Positions 34,589-43,184 of a stretch of 44,756 nucleotides of DNA are shown in pieces; positions within the stretch are counted from its first letter, which is position 1, and every line of letters begins with the position of its first letter. The stretch spans positions 1-44,756 of the forward strand of contig JAJRYB010000118.1 of the NCBI GenBank assembly GCA_024275995.1, read 5' to 3'. The stretch comes from Planctomycetota bacterium (GTDB lineage: Bacteria > Planctomycetota > Phycisphaerae > SM23-33). A program made the translations under genes and the position numbers. Below the pieces are notes generated by a model. That model did no database searches. It was given only the letters and a program-made list of their open reading frames with translations, and was not told the origin of the DNA.

Positions 34589-35419
34589 TTACCCAAGCTT
34601 GGTCTGTGTGATTTGCTGCAGTATGAGCAGCGTCTGGTGAATCACATCCAACACGTCCGCCATCGCCACAGGCTTGCCGTGGACGGCTTCGTCGCCCAGC
34701 TTCTTGATCTTCATTGCGTACCCCTTCCCGTCTGCGTCAAGCAAATGGGAAGTCGTTGCTTTCTTGATTCGCCCTTCCAGCCCCCATTTCTCGAAGCCAG
34801 CGTCTTCAAGGGCGACGTCAATGGCACTTCGGCAGAACACGATGCAAGGAACGTCAAGCCCCAATACGAAGCATTCAGCGACTTGCCTGAGAAAAGCGCG
34901 GGCTCGTTTGGTCGGATTGAGCGGAACATGCAGATCGGAAAGCAGAAGAAGGCGAGTAGCGGCTTTCTGCGAGCGGGTGACGGCATCCCGCATGGATTGC
35001 ACAAGCAGAAGTTCCCAAACGATCTTGAGGATCGTCCCGTCCTCGGGCCGGGTATCACTTGCTATATCTCTCAGCGCAGTCAGGAAGACGTCCGGAGACA
35101 GGCCCTTTTGCTCCAGGATGGATGTCAACCGCACGAGGTGGGTTTCGAACTGGCGTATGAATCCCCTCAACTCGGGCTCGACCAAAGTGCACTCGGTTGG
35201 GTTGGGAAGAACGAGCTCCTCTGTTGCCTTCAGAACATGGGAGGCGAACCGTTCCGCCTGCTCGAAGATCGCGGTGGAGAGCGCAGCATCAGTTGGTCCG
35301 CCATTGACATACCATGCCTTCATGTCCTCCTCGTACTCGTTGATGCACGTCTCCAACTGGACATCAAGGTCGAAGTCGTAGTGCCCCTTGCCCGGCGCGG
35401 TCCCATCGTCAGTGCTCAT
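34589..35419 (-). CDS. DUF4145-like protein, possible defence cargo
   Basis: 276 residues from an ATG with GGAGG seven bases upstream; the same frame is open further upstream without a good start. The C-terminal half (QVAECFVLGLDVPCIVFCRS, AIDVALEDAGFEKWGLEGRI, KIKKLGDEAVHGKPVAMADV) fits the helical DUF4145 pattern, which often accompanies restriction or other defence genes. The N-terminal half is helical without a known motif. It lies on the minus strand between plus-strand phage genes, so it looks like an inserted accessory gene. Function unproven. Confidence 0.6.
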   Translation of the reverse strand: MSTDDGTAPGKGHYDFDLDVQLETCINEYEEDMKAWYVNGGPTDAALSTAIFEQAERFASHVLKATEELVLPNPTECTLVEPELRGFIRQFETHLVRLTSILEQKGLSPDVFLTALRDIASDTRPEDGTILKIVWELLLVQSMRDAVTRSQKAATRLLLLSDLHVPLNPTKRARAFLRQVAECFVLGLDVPCIVFCRSAIDVALEDAGFEKWGLEGRIKKATTSHLLDADGKGYAMKIKKLGDEAVHGKPVAMADVLDVIHQTLLILQQITQTKLG

Positions 35420-35521
35420 GTCTTTGCCTCCATAAGAACAACGAATGGATTGTGCATCGATTTGTGTGTCATGTCCATGTTCCGAACCGGCATGGACGCA
35501 TTCTACAGAAAGGAATCTGAA

Positions 35522-35749
35522 ATGAACGCAACTGCCACAAAACCCGGATGCAAGACGACGGAGTTCTGGCTTTCCCTTTTGGCGACGCTGCTGGGGTTCC
35601 TGCTGGCCTCCGGCGTGATGGATCAGGCCCAGGCTGATAGCTGGATCGCAAGAATCGTCGGCGGACTGGTCGCCGTGCTGGCGACGCTGGGCTACAGCGC
35701 CAGCCGCGCGAAGGTGAAATCGGAGACCTTCGGTGACGGGTCTGCTTGA
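35522..35749 (+). CDS. Holin-like small membrane protein
   Basis: 75 residues with two membrane helices (FWLSLLATLLGFLLASGVM and WIARIVGGLVAVLATLGYSA) and short charged ends, the build of a class II holin. AAGGAA lies seven bases before the ATG. The next two small genes overlap it and each other, as lysis cassettes do. Holins let the phage endolysin reach the wall; no endolysin is seen here. Confidence 0.6.
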   Translation: MNATATKPGCKTTEFWLSLLATLLGFLLASGVMDQAQADSWIARIVGGLVAVLATLGYSASRAKVKSETFGDGSA

Positions 35750-35918
35750 GGCGCTCCGGCCGGTCATCGAGATCGTGCTGAAGATCCTTCTCGAACTGTT
35801 CCTGGAGAGAGCCAATGAACCGGATACTGCCGTGGCTGCTGACCGCAACGCTGCTCGCCGTGAGCGTTTGGCCCGGCGGGTGCGTGCGCACAAGGACGGT
35901 GCTAATCCCGCCCGGTGA
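35733..35918 (+). CDS. Small lysis-region protein
   Basis: 61 residues from GTG 35733, overlapping the holin-like gene by 17 bases. An amphipathic, hydrophobic N-terminus (LLEALRPVIEIVLKILLELF) precedes a charged C-terminal helix (ARRERLARRVRAHKD). The layout suggests an Rz-like partner of the following lipoprotein, but this is inference. Confidence 0.45.
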   Translation: MTGLLEALRPVIEIVLKILLELFLERANEPDTAVAADRNAARRERLARRVRAHKDGANPAR

Positions 35919-36054
35919 GCCTGTGCAGCTCGCCGAGTCGGTCAAGGCCCATGTGTATATCGAGGTCGCCGGCAAGCGCATCCGCAGCAAGAACCGCGTA
36001 ACGCTCCCGGAAGGCTGGTGGTGTTTACCTGATGATGAGGACGGCGATCAGTGA
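35815..36054 (+). CDS. Small phage-encoded lipoprotein
   Basis: 79 residues with a lipoprotein signal (ILPWLLTATLLAVSVWPGGC, residues 4-23) and a lipobox-like GGC. The mature part (PGEPVQLAESVKAHVYIEV, then VTLPEGWWCLPDDED) resembles small lipoproteins found after holin genes in planctomycete prophages. It overlaps the preceding gene by 104 bases in another frame, a pattern like Rz/Rz1 spanins. GAGAG lies before the ATG. Confidence 0.55.
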   Translation: MNRILPWLLTATLLAVSVWPGGCVRTRTVLIPPGEPVQLAESVKAHVYIEVAGKRIRSKNRVTLPEGWWCLPDDEDGDQ

Positions 36055-36248
36055 TCCTTGGGCGAATCGGCGAATCCCAGTTTTCGCCGCAGGATTTGCA
36101 GGCTGGGGTTCCGCCGGTTCGTTTCCTGCAGAAAGTGCCAGTAGGAGTCGTAACGGTCGCGAACGGACTCGTACTCGGCCAGCAGGCGCTGTTGAATGTC
36201 GCGCTTCATGGCAATGCAGTCAAACGTCTTCTTGGTCCGAGTACTCAT
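36048..36248 (-). CDS. 66-residue partner of the PIN-domain protein
   Basis: Short, charged, helical protein (MSTRTKKTFDCIAMKRDIQQ, RLLAEYESVRDRYDSYWHFL). AAGGAG lies seven bases before the ATG. Its start lies 29 bases inside the end of the PIN gene, so the two are translationally coupled. It could be the antitoxin of a reversed-order toxin-antitoxin pair. No DNA-binding motif is clear. Confidence 0.6.
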   Translation of the reverse strand: MSTRTKKTFDCIAMKRDIQQRLLAEYESVRDRYDSYWHFLQETNRRNPSLQILRRKLGFADSPKDH

Positions 36249-36723
36249 CCTGAATCTCCTTCGGGCAACGGATGTCCAGCAGGCCGTAGCCCTGGGCGAG
36301 GTTCACGCTGTTGAACGCCCTTATTTTATCAAAATTCACGATATGCCGAAAGTTCCAACTCAACAAAATATCGGCCTTGGTGATGGTGGCCAGTGCGATC
36401 CGGGCAGCGTCATCGCGCCACTTGTGCGAAACCACGCCGGCTTGCAGATACGCCTCCGTCAGTGCAACTGCTTCCGGGGTGATGGCAACGGCTTCCAACT
36501 GCTCGTGCGGCAGCGACGACAGAACGTCCTGAATATGGTCGGGAGCGTTGAGAATCTCGCGAAGAAGAATTTCGGAGACCAGCACGATGAACCGGCCGGA
36601 CTTGACCTGCTCGAAAAAACGCTTCGAGTCGTCCGCGAATTCGTCGTCGAAGACACCCCCAAACACGGAGTTGTCCACGAATGCACGAAATCGATGTCGA
36701 TACGGGCCAGGTTGATCGGCCAT
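36220..36723 (-). CDS. PIN-domain (VapC-like) protein
   Basis: 167 residues. The acidic residue D17 in FRAFVDNSVFGGVFD, EILLREIL, and DDAARIALATITKADILLSW followed by NFRHIVN give the PIN nuclease pattern of three to four acidic residues. Members cut RNA and often act as toxins. GGAG lies seven bases before the ATG at 36723. Its 3' end overlaps the start of the small downstream gene. Both lie on the minus strand inside the phage-like region, typical of element stability modules. Confidence 0.75.
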   Translation of the reverse strand: MADQPGPYRHRFRAFVDNSVFGGVFDDEFADDSKRFFEQVKSGRFIVLVSEILLREILNAPDHIQDVLSSLPHEQLEAVAITPEAVALTEAYLQAGVVSHKWRDDAARIALATITKADILLSWNFRHIVNFDKIRAFNSVNLAQGYGLLDIRCPKEIQDEYSDQEDV

Positions 36724-36768
36724 GGTGTTCTCCAACGGACTTTCCACGGGAAAGGATAAAACCGGAAC

Positions 36769-37003
36769 ATGGCTTCGGCAAGAGGAATCCGGGCCGGTCG
36801 GGTGTTCGTCGAGTTGTTCGCCGACGACACGAAGCTCGTGCGCGGCCTGCGGCGGGCGGAGAGGCGCGTCAAGGCGTTCGGCAAACGCATAGGCGACATC
36901 GGGCGAAAGATGGCGAAGCTGGGCGCCGCCTTCGCCGCGCCGATAGCGCTGGCGACGCGCGTGTTCGCCGGGTTCGACGATCAGATGCGTGCGGTCCAGG
37001 CGG
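36769..37003 (+). pseudogene. Phage tail tape-measure protein, N-terminal fragment
   Basis: The frame MASARGIRAGRVFVELFADD, TKLVRGLRRAERRVKAFGKR and AAFAAPIALATRVFAGFDDQ, then MRAVQAV is the usual start of tape-measure proteins in planctomycete prophages. Family proteins run to many hundreds of residues; here the match ends at about 37003 and the sequence moves into an unrelated frame. The gene is therefore truncated. Confidence 0.7.
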
Positions 37004-37210
37004 TTCACCGCCAGCCCGAACGTCGCGGACTTCTGCGCCGACTGGCCCGCGGCGATCAAGCCGGCGACGGCGGTGCCGAAGAAGGGCTGGGAGGTCGCCA
37101 GCGTCTATTACCGCGAGGCGGCGGGCGGCAAAGATTTAATCCCCAAGCCGGTGCAGATCGACATCAACCAGGTTTATCACGACGGCGATTTTTCGAAAAT
37201 GGGGATCTGA
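37004..37210 (+). pseudogene. C-terminal piece of a second phage gene
   Basis: In the frame of 36989-37210, RFTASPNVADFCADWPAAIK, PATAVPKKGWEVASVYYREA and DLIPKPVQIDINQVYHDGDF ending SKMGI look like genuine protein. It lacks its own start and is joined to the tape-measure piece. It ends seven bases before the tail-collar gene, so it was probably the upstream tail gene. Not identified. Confidence 0.45.
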
Positions 37211-37216
37211 TCGCAA

Positions 37217-38473
37217 ATGAGCATCAAGAAGGTCAATGCGAACTCGAAGGTGGTCCTGTCCGGCAGGACGTTCAATACGATCTCCGACGTCGTGAACTCC
37301 GTTCGGATGGGCACCGCAGGCCGTCCCGCCTCGGCGTCCAAGACGACCGGCGAGATCGTATGGGTCAGAAACGATCACTGGTATGATGTTTATCCGCAAG
37401 ACCATGACCGCTTCGACATACTTGGAATCGACGAGCCTTTGTTTTCGCCGACCGACGCGCCCGACACGTTCAAAAACATCAAAGCCTTCAAGGCCGTTGT
37501 GCCGGATTTTAACGATCCGAGCCGGATCGTCATTCTTCAGCAGCCTATTGCTTATGGTGATGTCGGTCGTGCCGTGCTGACCGGCATAACGCCCGTGAAG
37601 ATCAACGTTACGGACGAAGATCATGAGTACGCCACACTGGAATGGAACAGCGGCGCATATCCGGGCATGACCTACACCGATCATCTAATCAGTGCGAACG
37701 AAGGCCCTGCGTACATCCTCTGGAAAGAGACCGGCACAGGTACGAAATGGGCCATCGTCCGGCTGATCCACTATCACCTGAACTACCGGATCAAGTACGG
37801 CGTCGTGAAAAAGGTCGTTCGAGCAAGTACTCCCGTTCCGCCGCCGGGCGGACCGCCCAATCCCGTGATCTACCTGAACGTCTATCCGTGCGACGACGAA
37901 TACGGCACGAACAAGGACACATCCAGAACCCTGACAGTGAAAGTGCCGGGGGCGGTACGGTTGGCCGACGGCACATTCGCGACTCCACCGGCGCGATCGG
38001 TGAACGTCTGGACGGAGGACGGTGACGGAACCGACAAGGGCCAGGTGATCGCGTATCTCGATACGCCCGGCGATGAGGGGCCGGAGCGAACCTGTCTGTC
38101 CGACGTTTGGGACGCTCCGCGTGGGACGATCCGGATGTGGAACGACGCGAGCAATATCCCGCACGGGTGGCACATCTGCGACGGTACGAACGGCACGCCG
38201 GACCTGCGGAACCGGTTCGTCGTGGCCACCGGCAGCAGTTACTCCGCCGGCGATACGGGCGGCTACAAGTACCACGGCGGCAGCCAGAACAACCACGACG
38301 CTCACGACCTGGAGCACGACCATAATCTCAATTTCACGGGCATGGTCGCCGGCGGGTCCGATTACAACGTCTATTCGTCTTCGACGCAGAACGCTCTCTC
38401 TACGGCGGCAACGCACAGCCAGACTGACAACCGCCCGCCATACTACGCGCTGACGTATATTATGAAGCTGTGA
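37217..38473 (+). CDS. Phage tail-collar domain protein
   Basis: 418 residues. The C-terminal third has the tail-collar signature: PRGTIRMWNDASNIPHGWHI, CDGTNGTPDLRNRFVVATGS, GGYKYHGGSQNNHDAH and a final RPPYYALTYIMKL. The N-terminal two thirds are beta-rich and unassigned. It is likely a tail fibre or receptor-binding tip protein. The gene looks intact although its neighbours are broken. It is the last phage-like gene of the region. Confidence 0.8.
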   Translation: MSIKKVNANSKVVLSGRTFNTISDVVNSVRMGTAGRPASASKTTGEIVWVRNDHWYDVYPQDHDRFDILGIDEPLFSPTDAPDTFKNIKAFKAVVPDFNDPSRIVILQQPIAYGDVGRAVLTGITPVKINVTDEDHEYATLEWNSGAYPGMTYTDHLISANEGPAYILWKETGTGTKWAIVRLIHYHLNYRIKYGVVKKVVRASTPVPPPGGPPNPVIYLNVYPCDDEYGTNKDTSRTLTVKVPGAVRLADGTFATPPARSVNVWTEDGDGTDKGQVIAYLDTPGDEGPERTCLSDVWDAPRGTIRMWNDASNIPHGWHICDGTNGTPDLRNRFVVATGSSYSAGDTGGYKYHGGSQNNHDAHDLEHDHNLNFTGMVAGGSDYNVYSSSTQNALSTAATHSQTDNRPPYYALTYIMKL

Positions 38474-38546
38474 TCTATCAGAACAGAATTTCCCGGCCCG
38501 CGGTAGCGATCACAGCCACGAAACCATCTTCCTCACCGTCTGTGGC

Positions 38547-39377
38547 TTATAATGCGACACGTCCGATTACCTTGCCCGGCTGATAGCTTGCCCCCGTTTG
38601 CCTGGCAATCCTCAAGGTGACTGAATCTCCTTCCACGTATGCCACCCCCGGTTTTCTTGGTCCTTCGAAGCCTTCGGTGCTGATAACGCTCCTATCGCCA
38701 ATGTGCCATATCCCGCTTCGGTGAATGTGTCCCATTACAAGGCAATTGGCTTGGGGCGAGTAGGTTTCCATAAAGTTCACCGCCAGTCCCGGCGCATCCC
38801 GCCATGCGCGCAGAATGGAGAGAATTTGACGAGGCCAACTGAGCGACACCAGGTTTTCGAGGAATGTACGTCGCCTGCTGCGAATCCGCTTTCCGGACCG
38901 ATCGTGGACTATTCGAATCGCCTCGGTGACGCTGGCCTGCTGGCCTTCAATGCTCGCTCGCATCCGTGGCGGCATTTTGCGAAGTGACTCATCGCGGGCT
39001 GCGCGTAGTTTCTTTGCGCTTCGCCGCCAGGGAGAAATGCTATCGAAGAGAACGTCGCCATGAAGTACGAGCAGCCGTCCGCCCTTGAGCAGCAGGTGTC
39101 GTGGGCCATCCAATATCGAATCTGCATTACCCGCCAGAACCACTGCCCGAACGCCGTCTGCCTGGCATATCTGCCCGATACATTCAATTGCCTGCCGGCA
39201 CATTTCTTTTCGGTTTGCCAGCCCCAAGTTCAGTGTGTCGCCGTTGAAAACAACAGTCCCCGCTTTCTGCCACAAGCCCCGAATACGATCGAGTTTGCTA
39301 GCCCAGTTGGATCTGGCCGACAGGTGTACGTCACTCACGATTACGATTGGTTCGGCAAGCTCCGGCAAGAGTGGCAT
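38547..39377 (-). CDS. LpxH-like calcineurin-type metallophosphoesterase
   Basis: 276 residues. Motifs are VSDVHLS, FNGDTLN, LAGNADSI (Asn-Ala in place of the usual GNHD), LHGDVLF and MGHIHRSGI. The order and the GHxH end fit the UDP-2,3-diacylglucosamine hydrolase-like branch, but the changed GNAD motif makes the substrate uncertain. GAGGAG lies directly against the ATG, too close for an ideal ribosome site. It stands alone between the phage-like region and the polysaccharide locus. Confidence 0.75.
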   Translation of the reverse strand: MPLLPELAEPIVIVSDVHLSARSNWASKLDRIRGLWQKAGTVVFNGDTLNLGLANRKEMCRQAIECIGQICQADGVRAVVLAGNADSILDGPRHLLLKGGRLLVLHGDVLFDSISPWRRSAKKLRAARDESLRKMPPRMRASIEGQQASVTEAIRIVHDRSGKRIRSRRRTFLENLVSLSWPRQILSILRAWRDAPGLAVNFMETYSPQANCLVMGHIHRSGIWHIGDRSVISTEGFEGPRKPGVAYVEGDSVTLRIARQTGASYQPGKVIGRVAL

Positions 39378-39618
39378 CTCCTCATCACTTGTGTCATGTC
39401 GTCGATTCAGGATATTGGCATATAGTAAGCAGCCATGGTCGTATGCTCTTTATTTGCCATAAGCGGCAGGTTTGCTATCATTGTCAACTTGGAAAACTCA
39501 CTGAATCTTGGTCAGCTCGATGAATCTCAGTTGTTGTATTTCACGACGTTGGATAAAATACGAAGCTATAGCCGATGGGATTATTTGGGTTTCCGCAGAG
39601 AGATGCAGGTTAGCAGGA
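39378..39618. promoter_or_regulatory. Upstream region of the NusG-like gene, no gene seen
   Basis: These 241 bases lie between a minus-strand phosphoesterase and the plus-strand polysaccharide locus and should hold both promoters. No palindrome or RNA gene was recognised. Confidence 0.3.
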
Positions 39619-40188
39619 ATGGCGCAGAAGACGGTCGAGGCGGCGAAGGGCCTAGAACCCCCGCAGGTTTGGCCTGAAAATGCGCGGATGGAGGATATCT
39701 CGGGCCTCTGGTGGGTCGCACACACCAAACCCCGGCAGGAAAAAAGCCTTGTGCGGGACATCTTGGTTTCAGGAGGGGCGTATTTCCTGCCGATGTATGA
39801 AGCGACGCGACAAAGTGGACGCCGGCGGTGGAAATCGACGCTTCCGCTGTTTGCGGGATACGTCTTTCTGTGCTGCGCCGATGAGGACCACAGGCTTGCG
39901 GCATTGAAAACCAACAGGATCGTGCGGTTTGTCGAGGTTCCGGATCAGAAGCAGCTTGTCGGTGAGTTGTCAGCCATCAGGCGATTGTTGCAATCCCGGC
40001 TGGCGATAGATCCGTACAAATCGCTGCGAAATGGCACGCGGTGCCGAATCCGCACCGGCCCGCTGCAAGGCATGGAAGGCAAGGTCGAACGTCGCAGCGG
40101 ACGCAGCCGATTTGTCGTCGAAGTGACTATTCTAGGCCAGGGCGCGTCGGTGGAAATCGATGCGGATTTGCTCGAACCTGTCGAGTGA
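39619..40188 (+). CDS. NusG/RfaH-like transcription elongation regulator
   Basis: 189 residues from the ATG at 39619; an alternative start is the ATG at 39688. The NGN domain is seen as GLWWVAHTKPRQEKSL and AGYVFLCCADEDHRLAALKT. A C-terminal KOW motif is at RIRTGPLQGMEGKVER. Specialised NusG paralogues such as RfaH or UpxY promote reading through long surface-polysaccharide operons, and this one precedes gmd and related genes. No ops-like element was found in the leader. Confidence 0.85.
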   Translation: MAQKTVEAAKGLEPPQVWPENARMEDISGLWWVAHTKPRQEKSLVRDILVSGGAYFLPMYEATRQSGRRRWKSTLPLFAGYVFLCCADEDHRLAALKTNRIVRFVEVPDQKQLVGELSAIRRLLQSRLAIDPYKSLRNGTRCRIRTGPLQGMEGKVERRSGRSRFVVEVTILGQGASVEIDADLLEPVE

Positions 40189-40320
40189 TCTTGGCGCAAG
40201 CGACTAATGGGTATCAGATCCGAAGTCGCCGCCTAATATCTTGGGAATACGTGAGTTGTATCGCAAAACGGCGCGCAGCCGACGGGGGCGGAGTCTATTC
40301 AGGTTAAATGAGGTGCCTAG

Positions 40321-41349
40321 ATGGGTAAAACAAAGAAAGCGTTGATTACCGGTATTACCGGCCAGGACGGAAGCTACCTTGCCGAACTGCTGCTGGACAA
40401 GGGCTACGAGGTGCACGGGCTGGTGCGTCGCAGCAGCACGTTCGGAACGGAGCGGATCGAACATTTGTACCAGGACCCGCATAAGAAGGGCGCCCGTTTA
40501 TTCCTGCACTACGGCGACCTGACCGACGGCGCGGGCCTGCGGCAGGTGCTGACCGCCTGCAAGCCTGACGAAGTCTATAACCTCGCAGCACAATCGCACG
40601 TGCGAGTCAGCTTTGACCAGCCGGTCTACAGCGCACAGGTCGACGCCGTGGGAACGTTGAGGCTCCTGGAGGCGATGCGGGATCTCGATCTGAAAATGAA
40701 GTTTTACCAGGCATCCAGCAGCGAGATGTTCGGAAAGGTTCTCGAGACGCCGCAGACCGAAACCACCCCGTTCTACCCCCGCAGCCCGTACGGCTGCGCG
40801 AAGGTGTTTTCCTACTGGCAGACGGTGAACCATCGCGAGGCGTATGGCATGTTCGCCTGCAACGGGATCCTGTTCAACCATGAAAGCCCACGCCGTGGCG
40901 AGACGTTCGTAACGCGAAAGATCACACGCGCAGCCACGCGTATCAAGGAAGGACTCCAGGACAAGTTGTTCCTGGGCAACCTGGACTCGAAACGCGACTG
41001 GGGTTTCGCGGGCGATTACGTCGAGGCGATGTGGCTGATGCTCCAGCAGGATGAGCCGGATGACTACGTCGTCGCTACCGGCGAGACCCATTCCGTACGG
41101 GAGTTCCTGGACGAGGTATTCGGCCGGCTCGATATGGACTGGAACAAGTACGTGGAGATCGATCCTCGATACTTCCGACCGACGGAGGTGGACCTGCTGC
41201 TTGGCGATGCGAGCAAGGCGCGCGAAAAACTGGGCTGGCAGCCCAAGGTCGATCTCAAGGAACTGGCGGGAATGATGGTCGAACACGACTGGACACTCGC
41301 CAGGGAAGAACGCGTCCTTGAGGACCATCGGGCGAAAAACGGCTCGTAG
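40321..41349 (+). CDS. gmd: GDP-mannose 4,6-dehydratase
   Basis: 342 residues, normal length. It converts GDP-D-mannose to GDP-4-keto-6-deoxymannose. NAD(P) binding is at GITGQDG (11-17), with family stretches [30 protein letters not shown] and Y157xxxK161 in [32 protein letters not shown] is diagnostic. GAGGT lies six bases before the ATG. The next gene begins ten bases downstream. Confidence 0.97.
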   Translation: MGKTKKALITGITGQDGSYLAELLLDKGYEVHGLVRRSSTFGTERIEHLYQDPHKKGARLFLHYGDLTDGAGLRQVLTACKPDEVYNLAAQSHVRVSFDQPVYSAQVDAVGTLRLLEAMRDLDLKMKFYQASSSEMFGKVLETPQTETTPFYPRSPYGCAKVFSYWQTVNHREAYGMFACNGILFNHESPRRGETFVTRKITRAATRIKEGLQDKLFLGNLDSKRDWGFAGDYVEAMWLMLQQDEPDDYVVATGETHSVREFLDEVFGRLDMDWNKYVEIDPRYFRPTEVDLLLGDASKAREKLGWQPKVDLKELAGMMVEHDWTLAREERVLEDHRAKNGS

Positions 41350-41359
41350 AAAGATTACT

Positions 41360-42304
41360 ATGGATCTGTCGAAAGAAAGAATCTGTATCACGGGTGGGGA
41401 TGGTTTTCTGGGCAGACACCTGCAGGCTGAGCTGAAAACAAATGCCAGCGTGCCTGACGAGAATATCCTTATTCCCCTGATCGACGATTATGACCTGGCG
41501 AAAGAGGCCGACGTCATTCGTATGTACGACGCGCTGGAGCCGACGGTCGTCATTCACCTTGCCGCCGAGGTCGGCGGGATAGGCGCAAACCGCGAGAATC
41601 CCGGGCGGTTCTTCTACGCGAACATGGCCATGGGTTTGCACCTGATCGAACACGCCCGCCTGGTGGGGCTGAAGAAATTCGTCCAGGTCGGCACGATTTG
41701 CGCGTACCCGAAGTTCACGCCGGTTCCGTTCAAGGAAGAGAACCTCTGGGAAGGCTACCCGGAGGAGACCAACGCCCCGTACGGTATCGCCAAAAAGGCG
41801 CTGCTTGTGATGCTCCAGGCGTACCGTCAGCAGTATGGGCTGAACGGTATTTATCTCCTGCCGGTGAACCTGTATGGGCCGGGCGACAACTTCGACCTTC
41901 GCACCAGCCATGTTATCCCCGCGCTGATTCGCAAGTTCGTCGAGGCGAAACAGCGGGGCGACAAGACCGTCGAGGTCTGGGGCACCGGAAAAGCCAGTCG
42001 GGAGTTTTTCTATGTGGAAGACGCCGCACGCGGGTTGCGTCTGGCGACGGAAAAATACGACGGGCCTGAACCGGTGAATCTCGGGGCCGGTTTCGAGATA
42101 ACGATCCGCGACCTCGTTGAGAAGATCCGCGAGATAGTCGACTTTGACGGCGAGCTTATCTGGGATGCGAGTAAGCCGGACGGTCAGCCGCGACGCTGCC
42201 TGGACGTCACGCGGGCCGAGGAGTATTTCGATTTCCGTGCCGAGATGTCGTTCGATAAAGGCCTGCGACGGACAATTGAATGGTATCTGCGGGAAGCCTG
42301 CTGA
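41360..42304 (+). CDS. GDP-L-fucose synthase-like epimerase/reductase
   Basis: 314 residues. Rossmann motif TGGDGFLG (11-18), GTICAYPK (111-118) and the catalytic Y141xxxK145 in APYGIAKKA are present. [20 protein letters not shown] is typical of fcl/WcaG enzymes, which turn GDP-4-keto-6-deoxymannose to GDP-L-fucose. Next to gmd this is the natural reading, although related enzymes make other GDP-6-deoxysugars. The position usually held by Ser in this family reads Thr here (T112). Confidence 0.88.
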   Translation: MDLSKERICITGGDGFLGRHLQAELKTNASVPDENILIPLIDDYDLAKEADVIRMYDALEPTVVIHLAAEVGGIGANRENPGRFFYANMAMGLHLIEHARLVGLKKFVQVGTICAYPKFTPVPFKEENLWEGYPEETNAPYGIAKKALLVMLQAYRQQYGLNGIYLLPVNLYGPGDNFDLRTSHVIPALIRKFVEAKQRGDKTVEVWGTGKASREFFYVEDAARGLRLATEKYDGPEPVNLGAGFEITIRDLVEKIREIVDFDGELIWDASKPDGQPRRCLDVTRAEEYFDFRAEMSFDKGLRRTIEWYLREAC

Positions 42305-42588
42305 TACGGTAATACCATCGTCAATTAATTAGTGCGCTCGCGCACAGCAGTCGCCGTGGACGGATCGGTCGGCGGCGTAGTACACCAGTACACCTGAGAA
42401 GCAGGCTGCAAAGTGCTTGGCCTGGACGATCAGGAATTGTCCTGCGACCCATCCGTGGGTATATGGCAATTTAAGAAAGACATGGCGTATCGGCGGAGTT
42501 GTCGGCCCATGCTTGCAGGGATCGGGCTGTCCCGCCAATCCGTCAGCTCTATCATAAAACGCAATAACCATCGTAGGAGTCGGATGTT
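42305..42588. other. Gap in the polysaccharide locus without a convincing gene
   Basis: A minus-strand open frame of 80 codons (42329-42571) reads PTTPPIRHVFLKLPYTHGWV but matches nothing that I recognise. TAGGAG for the next gene lies at its right end. The stretch may be debris of a lost gene. Confidence 0.25.
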
Positions 42589-43095
42589 ATGACAAGAGAT
42601 TATCTGACGGTAGTTTCAGGACTCCCCAGAAGTGGAACCTCGATGATGATGAAGATACTCGAGGCCGGTGGTGTCGAACCGATCACTGACAATCTACGTA
42701 AGGCCGATCGGGATAACCCCAAGGGGTACTACGAGTTCGAGCCTGCCAAGAATACCAGGAATGACGCTTCGTGGCTGGTCGGTTCGGCGGGAAAGTCGGT
42801 CAAGATGGTCTACCGGTTGTTATATGATCTGCCTGTCGAAGGACATACCTATAAAGTCATTTTCATGCGACGCGAATTGGACGAGGTGTTGCGTTCCCAG
42901 GGAAAGATGCTCAAACGTCTTGGTCGCGACATGGGGCAGGCGGATCAAGAGGCAATGGGGGATCTGTTTCGGCGCGACCTGGAAGTTTTTGCCCAGTGGG
43001 CACAGCGTCAGGATGCCTTTGAATTCCTGGATGTAAAATATGGAGACAGGCATTGGAATGTGCCATCTCGGCAGAAGAGAGAAGATTGTTTTTGA
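42589..43095 (+). CDS. Sulfotransferase-family protein, probably C-terminally truncated
   Basis: 168 residues. The PAPS-binding loop SGLPRSGTSMMMKIL is at 9-23, and VIFMRRELDEVLRSQGKML gives the second nucleotide-binding element. The family usually runs beyond 200 residues; after FEFLDVKYGDRHWNVPSRQ the sequence no longer fits and stops, suggesting a frameshift or deletion near 43040. It would transfer sulfate to a surface glycan if active. TAGGAG lies nine bases before the ATG. Confidence 0.7.
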   Translation: MTRDYLTVVSGLPRSGTSMMMKILEAGGVEPITDNLRKADRDNPKGYYEFEPAKNTRNDASWLVGSAGKSVKMVYRLLYDLPVEGHTYKVIFMRRELDEVLRSQGKMLKRLGRDMGQADQEAMGDLFRRDLEVFAQWAQRQDAFEFLDVKYGDRHWNVPSRQKREDCF

Positions 43096-43184
43096 ATCAT
43101 CGTTTGGAAGGCGAGTGATAAAATGCTTTCATTTCCGAGGCAACAGAAGTTTCATGCTTAGAAACCCGAGGATTTCTTCAATCT

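Noticed and set aside
30760-40200. Search by eye for a second copy of the tRNA-Asp 3' end (attR).
   Set aside because: No convincing match was seen within the window, so the right end of the element is not assigned.
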